A DNA stretch of 64,000 nucleotides from Leptotrichia sp. OH3620_COT-345 (GTDB lineage: Bacteria; Fusobacteriota; Fusobacteriia; Fusobacteriales; Leptotrichiaceae): positions 1 through 64,000 of the forward strand of contig NZ_RQYW01000011.1 in NCBI RefSeq assembly GCF_003932895.1. The letters are read 5' to 3'. Shown piece after piece: positions 15,742 through 24,944 of the stretch; position 1 is the first letter of the stretch; each line of letters begins with the position of its first letter. Both the position numbers and the translations under genes were made by a program. The notes below the pieces were generated by a model. The model did no database searches. It was not told where the DNA came from and saw only the letters and a program-made list of their open reading frames with translations.

Positions 15742-16963
15742 CATCTTCCTCCTCAACTGGCTTTACATCTCCATAAATTTCTTTTAATGATGTCGTTCCT
15801 GTATTTATTAAAATATCATCGCCATTTTCGACAGGAGGATATTCCAGCTCTGCTCTTTTCTCATTTATGGTTAAATAGCTGATATTGTTCAGCCTTTCCA
15901 TTTTTGTATTCCTGTCTTCTTTTAAAACCTCAATCTTTGAAGTATCAAAATCAATACGTTCGTTCGGTCCGAGCTTATCCTTAAATATTTCGTTCAGATG
16001 TTCGGCAATCTGTTCAGCCATTGGAATTATGTTTTCGGTATATAAATCCTTTTTAGCCTCTTTGTAGTTGTTGAATTTACTGTTCGTCCTATCTCCTATA
16101 AGAATACTAGGAACATTCAGAACACTGGCTGTAATGTTCCTTATTTCATCTAATGCTGTTAAAAAGTCAAAATCTCTCGGTGTAAAATCTCCGTTCCTTA
16201 TGTCAATATCTGTTCCATCTAATATAAGAGGAACTCCTGTATTCTTTGCACCTGATTTTTCTTTTATATCTTCCATAAGTTCCTGTTTCTTTTTAGGACT
16301 AAGAAACTGTTTAACCAGTGCTATTATTTCCCTTTTACCACCATTCTTCAATATTCCAACGTTCCAGGCTGTAATATAACAATAATATGCATGTAGCATT
16401 GTTAATGACTTGACTTTGCTTATTCCGTGCCCTGCACCAGCAACATTGTCATATATATTAATGCTTTTAATATATGTGAACTGTTCCAGCTGTTTTCCTG
16501 TGTATTCTTTCATTCCTATTCTTATTCTTTTTATTCCATTCAGAACGTTTTGGTCGTCATATTCAACTGTATACGTTCCTTTTTTTAAAAGAATAATTTC
16601 AGATTTTGTGAATAAATCTTGCCTTAACACAAGTAATTCGCCATATATTATGTAGTAGAGCGAAAAATAATTAATCAGCTGATCCGTATTTAATATTTTT
16701 GACGGACTTCTTATTGTCCTGTTGACATAACTATCTTTAACTTCTGTTATATTATCGTTGTGTCCTTTCTTGTAAGTACTCCACACAAGATTGTTGATAG
16801 CCTCGTTAATCCTAGTTATTGCACTTGATGTAAAAGGATTGTCATATAATTCATTCAAAAACTTCTCACTGTCCTGCTTATAAAATCCGTCAAATATTCT
16901 CCCAAACTCATTTATAGAAATTATTTGCTGTTTATTTTTTCTTAAAAAATTTAAACCAAACAA
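15710..16963 (-). CDS. portal protein, HK97 type
   Basis: The 417-residue protein belongs to the HK97-type portal family. Typical segments are NPFTSSAITRINEAINNLVW, YFSLYYIIYGELLVL, IRNITASVLNVPSILIGDRT and NYKEAKKDLYTENIIPMAEQ. Twelve copies form the DNA channel at the capsid vertex. It lies between large terminase and the gpF-like gene, as expected, and ends in an acidic tail. Confidence 0.93.
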   Translation of the reverse strand: MFGLNFLRKNKQQIISINEFGRIFDGFYKQDSEKFLNELYDNPFTSSAITRINEAINNLVWSTYKKGHNDNITEVKDSYVNRTIRSPSKILNTDQLINYFSLYYIIYGELLVLRQDLFTKSEIILLKKGTYTVEYDDQNVLNGIKRIRIGMKEYTGKQLEQFTYIKSINIYDNVAGAGHGISKVKSLTMLHAYYCYITAWNVGILKNGGKREIIALVKQFLSPKKKQELMEDIKEKSGAKNTGVPLILDGTDIDIRNGDFTPRDFDFLTALDEIRNITASVLNVPSILIGDRTNSKFNNYKEAKKDLYTENIIPMAEQIAEHLNEIFKDKLGPNERIDFDTSKIEVLKEDRNTKMERLNNISYLTINEKRAELEYPPVENGDDILINTGTTSLKEIYGDVKPVEEEDDGEKAENEEN

Positions 16964-16964
16964 T

Positions 16965-18296
16965 TTATTCCTCCTTTCTTTTATAGTAGTCTTTATTTAA
17001 AATGTACGGAGTGTATTCACTTATTCCGTATTTGATAGCGTCAAACGTGTGTGGGTCAATGTTAAATGGTTTTTGTGTCTTCGGATTTTTAGAAATAAGT
17101 CCGTTTTTATCCAAATACCATTTCATTTCTGTTAATTCTCTGTATGTATTCGGACACACATTTTTATCAATAAATATATTTCTGAAAGACTGTATTTTCT
17201 TAACTCCTGACTTGCTTACATCGGCTGTCTTTTTAACAGCATTAATCAAAAGACCATTCACGTTGTAGAAAGCTATCGCTTTAGGCTCTGCACTGTCCGC
17301 ATATATAACTTCGCTCTCTTCAATCATTTTTTGTATTATTTCCGTTTCTAACATTTCAGGATCTGTTAACTTATTCTGATAAAATTCCTCATAAATGTAC
17401 AGGTCATTCAATTCTTCATCAATTACCATTCTTACAATCGCGTTATAAGAATGCTCAAATCCAAAATCAAAGCCTGTGTACCTGTTCCATTTATCAGCAA
17501 TTATTTTTTCTATTCTCTGCTGATCCATATGTCTGATGTTTCTAAAAATGTTCTGCCCTGAACTTCCAAATCTTCCCAGTGTCTTTATCGCCCGTTGGAA
17601 ATCATCTGTTTCGTTTTCCAGCAATGCTATAAAGTCATCAGGAAGAAATTTATTGTCGCTGTATACTGAATGATGTAGATATATATTTTCACTGTATACT
17701 TTCCCACTTTTTAATTTTGTTTCTTCAACTATATTTATAATTCTTTCGTTGTATAAATCCAGTTCAGTCTTTCCAGCTTTATCGAGTATTGACATAAGGT
17801 ATTTATATGTCCACACTCCATACTCATTTGGATTAGTAGTGAGTATAATTACGTTCCTGTTTCTTACTGAACGCAATCTCGCTTTAAGTTCCTTAAATGA
17901 TTTGAAATCAATCTCGTCTGACTCTTCTATCCAGATTGTGTCAATATCTTTGATTGACTTTATCTTCCTTACATCATCTAATCCTCTAAAAATAAATTCA
18001 CTGCCTGTTATCGTGCATTTAATGCTTAAAGGACTTGTTGTTCTATAGAAGTAGTTATTTAATTCTAACGTTTCAATACTACTTTCCAAGTCTGCAAAAC
18101 AACTCCCTCTTAAATTCTCTTTTACCTGTCTGACTACTAATATCTTTCTTTTTTCCATAGCAGACATTATTATCAATTTAAGCGCAGCGTTATATGACTT
18201 ACCGCTTCCATAGCCACCTAGTAAAAAATAAACGCTCTTCTCATTATCTTTGATAAATTCCTTAAAGTGCTTATTGATTTCAGTTTTTATTCTCAT
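16965..18296 (-). CDS. terminase large subunit (PBSX family)
   Basis: The 443-residue DNA packaging motor has a Walker A motif GGYGSGKS (residues 27-34), Walker B IWIEE (121-125) and an RNase-H-like nuclease domain beginning TGFDFGFEHSYN (D277) with a further acidic site VIYADSAEPK. Length and motifs fit Terminase_3/XtmB-type enzymes. Its start overlaps the small terminase stop by 4 bases. Confidence 0.95.
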   Translation of the reverse strand: MRIKTEINKHFKEFIKDNEKSVYFLLGGYGSGKSYNAALKLIIMSAMEKRKILVVRQVKENLRGSCFADLESSIETLELNNYFYRTTSPLSIKCTITGSEFIFRGLDDVRKIKSIKDIDTIWIEESDEIDFKSFKELKARLRSVRNRNVIILTTNPNEYGVWTYKYLMSILDKAGKTELDLYNERIINIVEETKLKSGKVYSENIYLHHSVYSDNKFLPDDFIALLENETDDFQRAIKTLGRFGSSGQNIFRNIRHMDQQRIEKIIADKWNRYTGFDFGFEHSYNAIVRMVIDEELNDLYIYEEFYQNKLTDPEMLETEIIQKMIEESEVIYADSAEPKAIAFYNVNGLLINAVKKTADVSKSGVKKIQSFRNIFIDKNVCPNTYRELTEMKWYLDKNGLISKNPKTQKPFNIDPHTFDAIKYGISEYTPYILNKDYYKRKEE

Positions 18297-18985
18297 ACTT
18301 CAATCAACTCAATTTCTATTTTCGTATCTTCATTGTTGATTTTATTCTTACTCTTTTCAACTTCTATTTTCTCCAGCTGTAGCTCCTCATTTGAAAGTTG
18401 CTGGTCTATTTCCAGAAGCTCGAATGAAGTCAAAAGTTTCCCTGTTCTTATTAAATCGTTTCCCATTGATTTAATATTGTCATATATCTTTTTTATATCA
18501 TTAATTTTTTTAACATCTGTTTCCCCTTTTATTTCCTTTAAAGCATTTATAAGTATGTTCCTTTTACTTATTTCAATATTCTTTAACAAGTTTTCTAAAT
18601 CGGGATACACTTCATCTATTATCTTATCAAGATACTTTTCGGTGCGTTCCAGTCTTAGACATCTTGCATTCTTAGACTTTCTATAATAAGTAGTGTGTGA
18701 AATACCGTTTTCTTTCATTATTTCTTCTTTATTTTTACCGTCTAAGACATCTTGAATTATTTTTATTTCTTTTTCATTTGCACCCTTTATCTTTTGGGGT
18801 GCATTTTTTCTCTTAGGGGGTGCATTAGTTGAGGGTGCATTCTTTTGTTTTTTTTTCCAGTTACCCCTTTTTCTCCAACTCTTAATCGTATTTATGCTTA
18901 TGTTGTATTTTTGGGATAACTCTGTTACTCCTGCACCGTTCTCGTATTCCTTCCTTAATAGATCTCTTAAGTCCTGTTTATCCAT
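18293..18985 (-). CDS. terminase small subunit with helix-turn-helix domains
   Basis: The 230-residue protein has an N-terminal HTH (GVTELSQKYNISINTIKSWR, residues 18-37) followed by a Lys/Asn/Ala/Pro-rich linker and a second HTH (NKEEIMKENGISHTTYYR), then a long helical region. It precedes the large terminase with a short overlap. It recognises the packaging site and recruits the motor. Confidence 0.85.
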   Translation of the reverse strand: MDKQDLRDLLRKEYENGAGVTELSQKYNISINTIKSWRKRGNWKKKQKNAPSTNAPPKRKNAPQKIKGANEKEIKIIQDVLDGKNKEEIMKENGISHTTYYRKSKNARCLRLERTEKYLDKIIDEVYPDLENLLKNIEISKRNILINALKEIKGETDVKKINDIKKIYDNIKSMGNDLIRTGKLLTSFELLEIDQQLSNEELQLEKIEVEKSKNKINNEDTKIEIELIEV

Positions 18986-19442
18986 TTTTATATTCTTCCC
19001 AATTTACAGTTTTTCCGTTTATTTTTACTTCTTCCTCTCCTGTAAATCTTAAGTATCTTTCTATTATTACTTGCACCCACTTAGGTTCTAATTCCATTAA
19101 ATATGCTTTTCTATTTAGTTGCTCACAGGCTAATAATGTACTCCCACTACCACCGAACAAATCCAACACTATCTCATTTTCTTTTGTCGTGCTTTCAATG
19201 GCGATCGCTGATAACTTAACAGGCTTTTGAGTCGGGTGAACATAATTTATTGAAGCGTCTTTGCTCACTGTCCATACACTGCCTATCCTTTTTTCAGTTA
19301 AATCAGTGTGCTTTATTACCTGCACATTCTCATAACCTAATTTTTTCAATGCTAAGTATCGCCCGTGTCCTGCAAGTATCATATTGTTTTCATCAATTAT
19401 GATAGGGCTTATGTCATTTATATTTATTTTTTCTATTTTCAT
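18978..19442 (-). CDS. internally deleted ParB-DNA methyltransferase
   Basis: The 154-residue protein begins with a ParB/Srx-type fold (IIDENNMILAGHGRYLALKK). After TDLTEKR it jumps directly to the C-terminal part of an N4/N6 DNA methyltransferase: YVHPTQKPVKLSAIAIE, then the SAM-binding VLDLFGGSGSTLLACEQ. Intact phage ParB-methylases carry a DPPY catalytic motif between these parts, which is absent here. An in-frame deletion of a few hundred codons is the simplest explanation. It could still bind SAM but should not methylate. The start at 19442 follows GGAGG. Confidence 0.8.
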   Translation of the reverse strand: MKIEKININDISPIIIDENNMILAGHGRYLALKKLGYENVQVIKHTDLTEKRIGSVWTVSKDASINYVHPTQKPVKLSAIAIESTTKENEIVLDLFGGSGSTLLACEQLNRKAYLMELEPKWVQVIIERYLRFTGEEEVKINGKTVNWEEYKNG

Positions 19443-19540
19443 TTTTCCTCCAAATTTAAACTTTCCCACCAACCACAACCGTTTATTTTTTTATTACTTC
19501 TTAAACTCTTTATATTAATTCAGGAAGGAACTAAATAAAA

Positions 19541-19594
19541 ATGACCGTAATTATAAAATCAAGGTTTTACCCTTAACTCTATAAATACGGTCAT
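19541..19594. repeat. inverted repeat in the gap before the packaging genes
   Basis: ATGACCGTA (19541-19549) is repeated inverted as TACGGTCAT (19586-19594), with a smaller TAAAA/TTTTA hairpin inside. The gap 19443-19652 contains no gene. The structure could be a terminator-like hairpin for the upstream operon or a packaging-site element. There is no adjacent T-run, so a simple terminator is unlikely. Confidence 0.5.
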
Positions 19595-19652
19595 CTTAAT
19601 ATTCATGTACTCAATATTTATAATTTATTCAATTGTTTTGGAATATCCACAA

Positions 19653-19811
19653 TTAGGTTGCCTTATTATTCGCATACTCTTTCTTATATTGTGCCGTTTC
19701 CGTCTTCTGTATTGTTACTGTTCCATTTGGTTTTCTTTCAATAATAACACTTCCAACTTTATTACTTTTTAAAAACTCTTCTATTTCCTTGAATTCTTTG
19801 TTTATACTCAT
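19653..19811 (-). CDS. small phage protein, unknown
   Basis: A 52-residue protein starting MSINKEFKEIEEF, with an excellent SD (AAGGAGG) before the ATG at 19811; the frame is open further upstream but without a good SD. It has an amphipathic helix then a beta hairpin (VGSVIIERKPNGTVTIQKTE). Function unknown. Confidence 0.7.
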   Translation of the reverse strand: MSINKEFKEIEEFLKSNKVGSVIIERKPNGTVTIQKTETAQYKKEYANNKAT

Positions 19812-19887
19812 TTTTACCTCCTTATTATACCCTATTTTTTGTGTTTTTTCAATACTTTTGATTAATTTTGCAAACAAAAATACCCGT

Positions 19888-21588
19888 TTACTTGGTCTTT
19901 TCCTCACTTAATTCTTTTATCTTTTTTTGTATAAATTCCAAAAATTTTTCTTCTCTTTTGGTAATTTCTCTATCACAAACTCTTTCTTTAGATGTCAGGT
20001 CTATAATATTATTGTATTTATTTTTCAATATTATATTTGCTTTTTCGGTATATCCAAATATAATTTGATTTTTCAATGTAAAAACATTTTCCTCTATCAA
20101 TTTGCTTATATTTTTTTTATTTGATATATCCATTTCATCTTTTATTATTGTATCTAATACAAATGGTACTTTCACAATAGAACTTTCATCTAATAATTTC
20201 CAATAAACAAAATAAATTGACATGTAATATAAATTTTTAGCCGCCCCAGTATCAGGCATTTTTGAAAAGTCTAAAAATTTATCTTTCATTTGTCCCAAAT
20301 CTATTTTTTCAAACAATAAATTTATTTCATCTAGCAATATATTAAATTTATTTTTATATTCTGCAGTTAAACTTTTCGTTTTATTTTTTTCTTCTCTGAT
20401 TTTTTTGCTCAATTCATTTATTTCAATTTGAATTGAGCTGTTTTCTTTTTTAAAATTATTTAAAAACTCATTTATTTTTTTTGTTCCTTCTATTTTACTT
20501 TTACTTTCTATCACTTCCTTTAAAGATATATTTTCTTTTTTAGTTTTTAAAATTCCCTCAATTTTAAAGAGTTCTTTTTTTATATTTTCATTTTCCTGCG
20601 TGTACTTTTTCAATTTTTTTGTTAATTCTTCTTTTTCTTTTATTTGTAATTCGTATATTGAAAAAATAGAATACATATTTTTTTCTATATCATATTTTTT
20701 TAAAAACATTTCTTGATTTATTTTTGAATTGCAAGTTTTACAAACAAATTTTTCAGTTTTTTTATTTTTTTCTTTCAAATCTGAATAAATTACTTCCAAT
20801 TCCCTGATATCTAAATCAATATCCTGTATCTTTTTAGTTGTATCAAATATTTTATATTTAACTATATTTTCTTCTTTATAAATCTTTTTCAAATTTTTTT
20901 CCAGCTCTTTAATTTCAAATTCAAAATCATTAATGTCTAATGATATTTTATTTTCTTCATTATAATTTAAAATTTTTTGGCTGTATTCTAATTTTTCTAT
21001 ATTCTGCTTTAAGCTATCAGATTTTCTTTTTAAATCACTCTCTTTTAAAATCAATTCATTGATAAAATCATTGCTTATTCCCAAATAATATGAAAGTATT
21101 TTTTCTAATTCTTTTTTTGCATACATGTTATAATTTTTATGATTATTGTAAAAAATTTTACCATCCCATGAAGAATCTTGATCTAAATAGTTATACATCA
21201 AAATATCTGTAGGATATGGAATCACTTCACTATTTGCTTTAGATAAACTCAATTTCAATTTTATGTTTAAACACTTTAATATTTTTTCTCTATATTCTGA
21301 TAACTTCATTATTTTATTATTTAAAATAAAATATTCTCTAAATCTCTTTAATGAATATTCTTTCCCATTTATAGTAATACTTAATTCAAATATCATCCCA
21401 TTCACTTTGAAATTAGTAGACCAGTTTTTTATTTCATATCCTAAACAATACATTATAGATTTTATTAAACTTGATTTTCCAGAACCGTTTCCTCCATTTA
21501 TAATATTTACACCTTCTGAAAAAAAATATTCCCCAAATTTTTTGCTCTCTAACTCTATAATTTTTATTCTCTTAATTTTTATTTCCAT
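19888..21588 (-). CDS. SMC/Rad50-like ATPase, LmuB-like, of a two-gene defence pair
   Basis: The 566-residue protein has an N-terminal Walker A (GGNGSGKSS, about residues 33-41), long coiled coils, a central zinc-hook CxxC (VCKTCNSK, about residue 280) and a C-terminal ATPase half (PDTGAAKNLYY signature-like region; VPFVLDTIIKDEMD Walker B-like). This is the plan of Rad50/SMC ATPases in Lamassu and ABC-three-component systems. It overlaps the upstream nuclease frame by 10 bases. It is probably a DNA-end or replication-structure sensor that activates the nuclease. Lamassu-like is the closest match by architecture; a database search was not possible. Confidence 0.8.
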   Translation of the reverse strand: MEIKIKRIKIIELESKKFGEYFFSEGVNIINGGNGSGKSSLIKSIMYCLGYEIKNWSTNFKVNGMIFELSITINGKEYSLKRFREYFILNNKIMKLSEYREKILKCLNIKLKLSLSKANSEVIPYPTDILMYNYLDQDSSWDGKIFYNNHKNYNMYAKKELEKILSYYLGISNDFINELILKESDLKRKSDSLKQNIEKLEYSQKILNYNEENKISLDINDFEFEIKELEKNLKKIYKEENIVKYKIFDTTKKIQDIDLDIRELEVIYSDLKEKNKKTEKFVCKTCNSKINQEMFLKKYDIEKNMYSIFSIYELQIKEKEELTKKLKKYTQENENIKKELFKIEGILKTKKENISLKEVIESKSKIEGTKKINEFLNNFKKENSSIQIEINELSKKIREEKNKTKSLTAEYKNKFNILLDEINLLFEKIDLGQMKDKFLDFSKMPDTGAAKNLYYMSIYFVYWKLLDESSIVKVPFVLDTIIKDEMDISNKKNISKLIEENVFTLKNQIIFGYTEKANIILKNKYNNIIDLTSKERVCDREITKREEKFLEFIQKKIKELSEEKTK

Positions 21589-22531
21589 ACTTCAGTCACC
21601 TTTTCCGAATATTTTAAAATTATGTATGCTCCTATAAAATACTTATCTTTTTTTATTGTCAACTCTATTCTTTTGATTTCATCTTCTAAATAATTATAAA
21701 ATCTTTTTTCTCCAATTTCTAATAATTCAATATTTTCAAATTCCTTTTCATAAATTTCTTTTCTTGTTCTGATTTCAATTATAGACTTATAATATTTATT
21801 TTTTACAATACTATTTGTTTTATTTTCTATAATCTCTAAATTCTTTTCTATCTCTTTTTGAAGTAAATTCTGCTTTTCTATTTTTTTAAAATATGTATTA
21901 TCAAGATATTGATTTATATCATTTTCAATAGCGGAGTACTGGTAAATTACACCAACAAGGCTATCGAAACTTTCGCTATCAAATTCAATTTTTTTATATC
22001 TGACTTTACTAATCCCAATATATATTTTTTTGCATTATCATGTTTTTCAGAAAAAGGAAGTTCTTGTAATATTATTTTTTTTATATCTATCTCTTTCTCT
22101 TTCAATGACTTTAAAACTTCCTTATTCTTTTCTATATGCCTGCATTCTTCTCCTATTCCTAGATCTATACATTTTTCTAAGTTTTCAAAATTTGAAAATG
22201 CTTTAATCGGAAAACAAATCTTATAACAGTCATACGTTTTATCCGATATCAATTTTTGAAATATTGATAATTTTTCTTTATCAGATGTTTTTAATATTTT
22301 ATTTAATGTTAATCCTTTTTTAGAGCTTTTGACTTGTATTTTATACCTAATACTATCTAGCAAATGTATTTCTATATCATCATTCTTTTCAAATCCTATT
22401 TTAAATGATTTATCATTCTTATATAAAACTAACATATAATATATTCCAGCATAGCTTTGAAAATTATATCCTTTAATAGCATTTTTTCCTCCATCTTCAT
22501 ATTTCAGATAATCTTTTTCCAAATCACTCAT
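21579..22531 (-). CDS. DUF4297/Cap4-like nuclease, LmuA-like, with -1 frameshift
   Basis: The zero frame (194 codons, ending at 21947) begins with a dsDNA nuclease domain of Cap4/DUF4297 type: GGKNAIKGYNFQSYAGIYYM, then the active-site region DDIEIHLLDS..YKIQVKSSKKG (D, E and QVK). Near 22020-22030 the coding strand reads GC A AAA AAA TAT, a perfect -1 slippery heptamer. Shifting -1 there opens a frame of about 145 more codons (GISKVRYKKIEFDSESFDSL onward) that reaches the ATPase start. The full product, about 317 residues, has the length expected of an LmuA protein. The break may be programmed frameshifting, a natural A8-to-A7 deletion or an assembly error. Confidence 0.75.
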
Positions 22532-22566
22532 AATTCACCTCGGCTGTATAACAATTATTATTTTAT

Positions 22567-22594
22567 ATTATACCCCAAAATGTTTCTTTTTAAA
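22567..22594 (-). promoter_or_regulatory. putative promoter of the LmuA/LmuB-like pair
   Basis: On the minus strand a perfect TATAAT (22567-22572) lies 16 bases after a weak TTTAAA -35 (22589-22594), about 40 bases upstream of the nuclease start. An own promoter in the middle of a phage operon suggests expression in the lysogen. Confidence 0.5.
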
Positions 22595-22629
22595 ACAAAA
22601 AATATTCAATTCCCATTGTCCTATTTTAT

Positions 22630-23385
22630 TTATTTTTTCACTATTAACCCATCGTAGTAGCCCTCTTTGAGCCGTTTCCTAAATAATTTAAAGTGATTCG
22701 GATATACAGGAAGTAGTTCATATACTAATTGGGGATTAAGCCATACTCCTGATAAATACCATTTATTCTCAAAATCTTTTTCAGAAATCGAATGTCTCTC
22801 AGAATGATGTTCTCTACACAAAGTCATAAATCTTGTCTGTAAACCATCATCAAACTCATAACCGCCTATTGTATTTACATTATCGTAATGCTCAAGGTCA
22901 ACTGTATTATATTCATCATGTTTTTTACCACATATACAACAGGTACGTTTTCTTAAACAAGCTATAATGTATCTTTCAGTCATTTTATCAATTTCCAAAA
23001 TATGCCTGTATCTTTTGTCCTGTTTCCCAAGAATATATAAATTAATTCCTAAGTCCAAAGCCTGCTCTATAATGAAAGATATAAATTCATTTGCCGTTTC
23101 CATATCACAACAGGAAGTAGAAAAATTTAACTGATCCGTTGAAATAGAAAACTGTTCTTTCATAACTTCTTTTATTTCAATTAATGTATATCCTAATTCA
23201 TCTCCAAACTGTTTTAAAAGTACATGTATAAGTCCGTTTTGTGCAGCAGATAATTTTTTTATCGGGAGTACTTTAATAGGCAAATTATTAAAATACTCCT
23301 CTATTTCTTGCTTTAATCCTGGATATACTTTTTCAACAGGTAAAGTTATTATTATCTCATTATTTAGGATTTCAGCATTCGCCAT
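22630..23385 (-). CDS. putative phage HNHc nuclease
   Basis: About 251 residues. The C-terminal half has a zinc-binding HNH-like region: CCICGKKHDEYNTVDLEHYD, then RFMTLCREHHSERH. It resembles the putative HNHc nucleases of phage replication modules. The start at 23385 (MANAEILNN) has an AGGAG SD; the frame extends to 23412. It is probably a recombination or replication nuclease. Confidence 0.82.
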   Translation of the reverse strand: MANAEILNNEIIITLPVEKVYPGLKQEIEEYFNNLPIKVLPIKKLSAAQNGLIHVLLKQFGDELGYTLIEIKEVMKEQFSISTDQLNFSTSCCDMETANEFISFIIEQALDLGINLYILGKQDKRYRHILEIDKMTERYIIACLRKRTCCICGKKHDEYNTVDLEHYDNVNTIGGYEFDDGLQTRFMTLCREHHSERHSISEKDFENKWYLSGVWLNPQLVYELLPVYPNHFKLFRKRLKEGYYDGLIVKK

Positions 23386-23408
23386 TTTTTCACTCCTATT
23401 TTTGCAAA

Positions 23409-24173
23409 TCACGCTACTTTTCTAATATTTTCTATAATTTCGCTCATATCTGTTTCATACAGTTTTAAAGCTATTTTATACAATTTATCTATATGACCAA
23501 ATTTTTCAGCATATTCAACTACACTTTTACATTTATCCTTATTTCTCAGTGTGGCGTTATATCCCTCCATTCTGGCTTTTAAATCTATGTGGTATGTTTC
23601 CCTGAAACATTTGTATAGTTCGTTCCAACGTTCTCTGAAATTAGCACCTTTATGTTTTACTACTCTTCCTAATATTTCTCTTTTTTGGTACAAGTCTATA
23701 TTTTCAGTAACACCTGCTATAATCTCTTTCTTGTGTTCCAATTCCTTTTCAATAGCTTCAACCTTATATGTCAATTCTTTTATCTCTTTTTCTCGTTGCT
23801 CAATAAGATTATTAGCAAAAACTACAGATTGAGAAAGTTGAAAATAAGGATCATTTATTCTTTTTTCTAATCCATTTATCCACTTTATAACAGCTTTCCT
23901 TACAAATTTGCTTTCTCTAACTAATAATTGTCTTGCCTGCGATAAATTTAGAATATAAAGTGGTCTGCTCTGATTATTTTTATCCTTATATGAGCCGAGG
24001 GAAATTTTTCCTTCGGCTATTTCATCTTCAAATTCATCTCTTATTATTTTTAACAAATCGCTGTGACTCTGTTCTTTTTTATTTTCCTGCTTCCTAAAAA
24101 CATTAATTTGCTCCAATAATTCTAAACTTGTTATTTCATTTATTTTCTTTTCTATCTTTATTAATTCAGTCAT
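23409..24173 (-). CDS. Rha-like / antirepressor-type regulatory protein
   Basis: The 254-residue protein has an N-terminal Rha/KilA-like DNA-binding region (ITSLELLEQINVFR, then PLYILNLSQARQLLVRESKF), a coiled coil (about residues 115-160) and a C-terminal domain (KHKGANFRERWNELYKCFRE) seen in phage antirepressors. The N-terminus is clearly related to the protein at 35418-36110. It probably modulates repression or host genes after induction. Confidence 0.75.
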   Translation of the reverse strand: MTELIKIEKKINEITSLELLEQINVFRKQENKKEQSHSDLLKIIRDEFEDEIAEGKISLGSYKDKNNQSRPLYILNLSQARQLLVRESKFVRKAVIKWINGLEKRINDPYFQLSQSVVFANNLIEQREKEIKELTYKVEAIEKELEHKKEIIAGVTENIDLYQKREILGRVVKHKGANFRERWNELYKCFRETYHIDLKARMEGYNATLRNKDKCKSVVEYAEKFGHIDKLYKIALKLYETDMSEIIENIRKVA

Positions 24174-24183
24174 TTTAGTTCTC

Positions 24184-24555
24184 CTAAAATAATGTCATTT
24201 TTTCTTCGCTAATCTCATCTATAAATATTTCAACTTTATCAAATCCACAATTTATTTTCTTCACAAGAAATAATTCATCAATTTGGCTGTCGTCTTCATA
24301 AATAAATCCTGTCATTGCGTCCAGTACTCCCTTATTGTAGTTGTCTATATCTCTTTTCCTATTATCCTTGAAAAAAAGTTTTATTTTTACTTTTAGCTTT
24401 CCTCTTAAGGGCTTTCCCAAATACTGAATAGCTATTTCTTGTTTTGCCCTTTTATCAAATTCACGACCTTTTACAGATTTAAATCTTCCTTTCGGCTTAT
24501 TTATCCATATCGTATTTACACTTGGCGGTGCCATTGGTAATTCAAGTTTAATCAT
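24184..24555 (-). CDS. RusA-family Holliday junction resolvase
   Basis: About 123 residues from the ATG at 24555 (MIKLELPMAPPSVNTIW). RusA features are the N-terminal P-P-S-x-N motif, the acidic cluster in KRDIDNYNKGVLDAMTG (the catalytic Asp residues) and YEDDSQIDELF. It resolves branched DNA during phage replication. A longer frame to 24606 overlaps the upstream gene and lacks a better SD. Confidence 0.92.
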   Translation of the reverse strand: MIKLELPMAPPSVNTIWINKPKGRFKSVKGREFDKRAKQEIAIQYLGKPLRGKLKVKIKLFFKDNRKRDIDNYNKGVLDAMTGFIYEDDSQIDELFLVKKINCGFDKVEIFIDEISEEKMTLF

Positions 24556-24919
24556 ACTTACCGCCTTTATTTTTCTTAAATAACTTCTCACTATTAACAT
24601 CTTCAATTATTTCATATACCAAAGAATTTAGCTTTTCTTCGGTTTCCACATCATTTAATTCTAAATGATCATTCAGACGTGCTTTAAATTCTCCGGCAGT
24701 TATATTTTCAGTTTCAGCTTCATTTAAAAAATTATTGTAAATTATATCTGATATATCTTCATTTCCAAATTCAACCTGTAATTTAAGCCCCCCCTTTTTT
24801 TCAAACTTAAATTTAACTTTGTTATCTGCTACAGTTTTTTCTTTTAAAATTGCATTCTCCAAATTATAAGTTTTTCTACATTTTTCTATCATAAAATTTA
24901 CTACTACATCTGCTAACAT
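24548..24919 (-). CDS. phage replication-region protein, unknown
   Basis: The 123-residue acidic protein overlaps the RusA start by 8 bases, so the two are coupled. It begins MLADVVVNFMIEKC and contains a Lys-rich beta segment followed by predicted helices. No family recognised. Confidence 0.65.
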   Translation of the reverse strand: MLADVVVNFMIEKCRKTYNLENAILKEKTVADNKVKFKFEKKGGLKLQVEFGNEDISDIIYNNFLNEAETENITAGEFKARLNDHLELNDVETEEKLNSLVYEIIEDVNSEKLFKKNKGGKYD

Positions 24920-24944
24920 AATTTTCTCCTCCTGAATTTTATTT

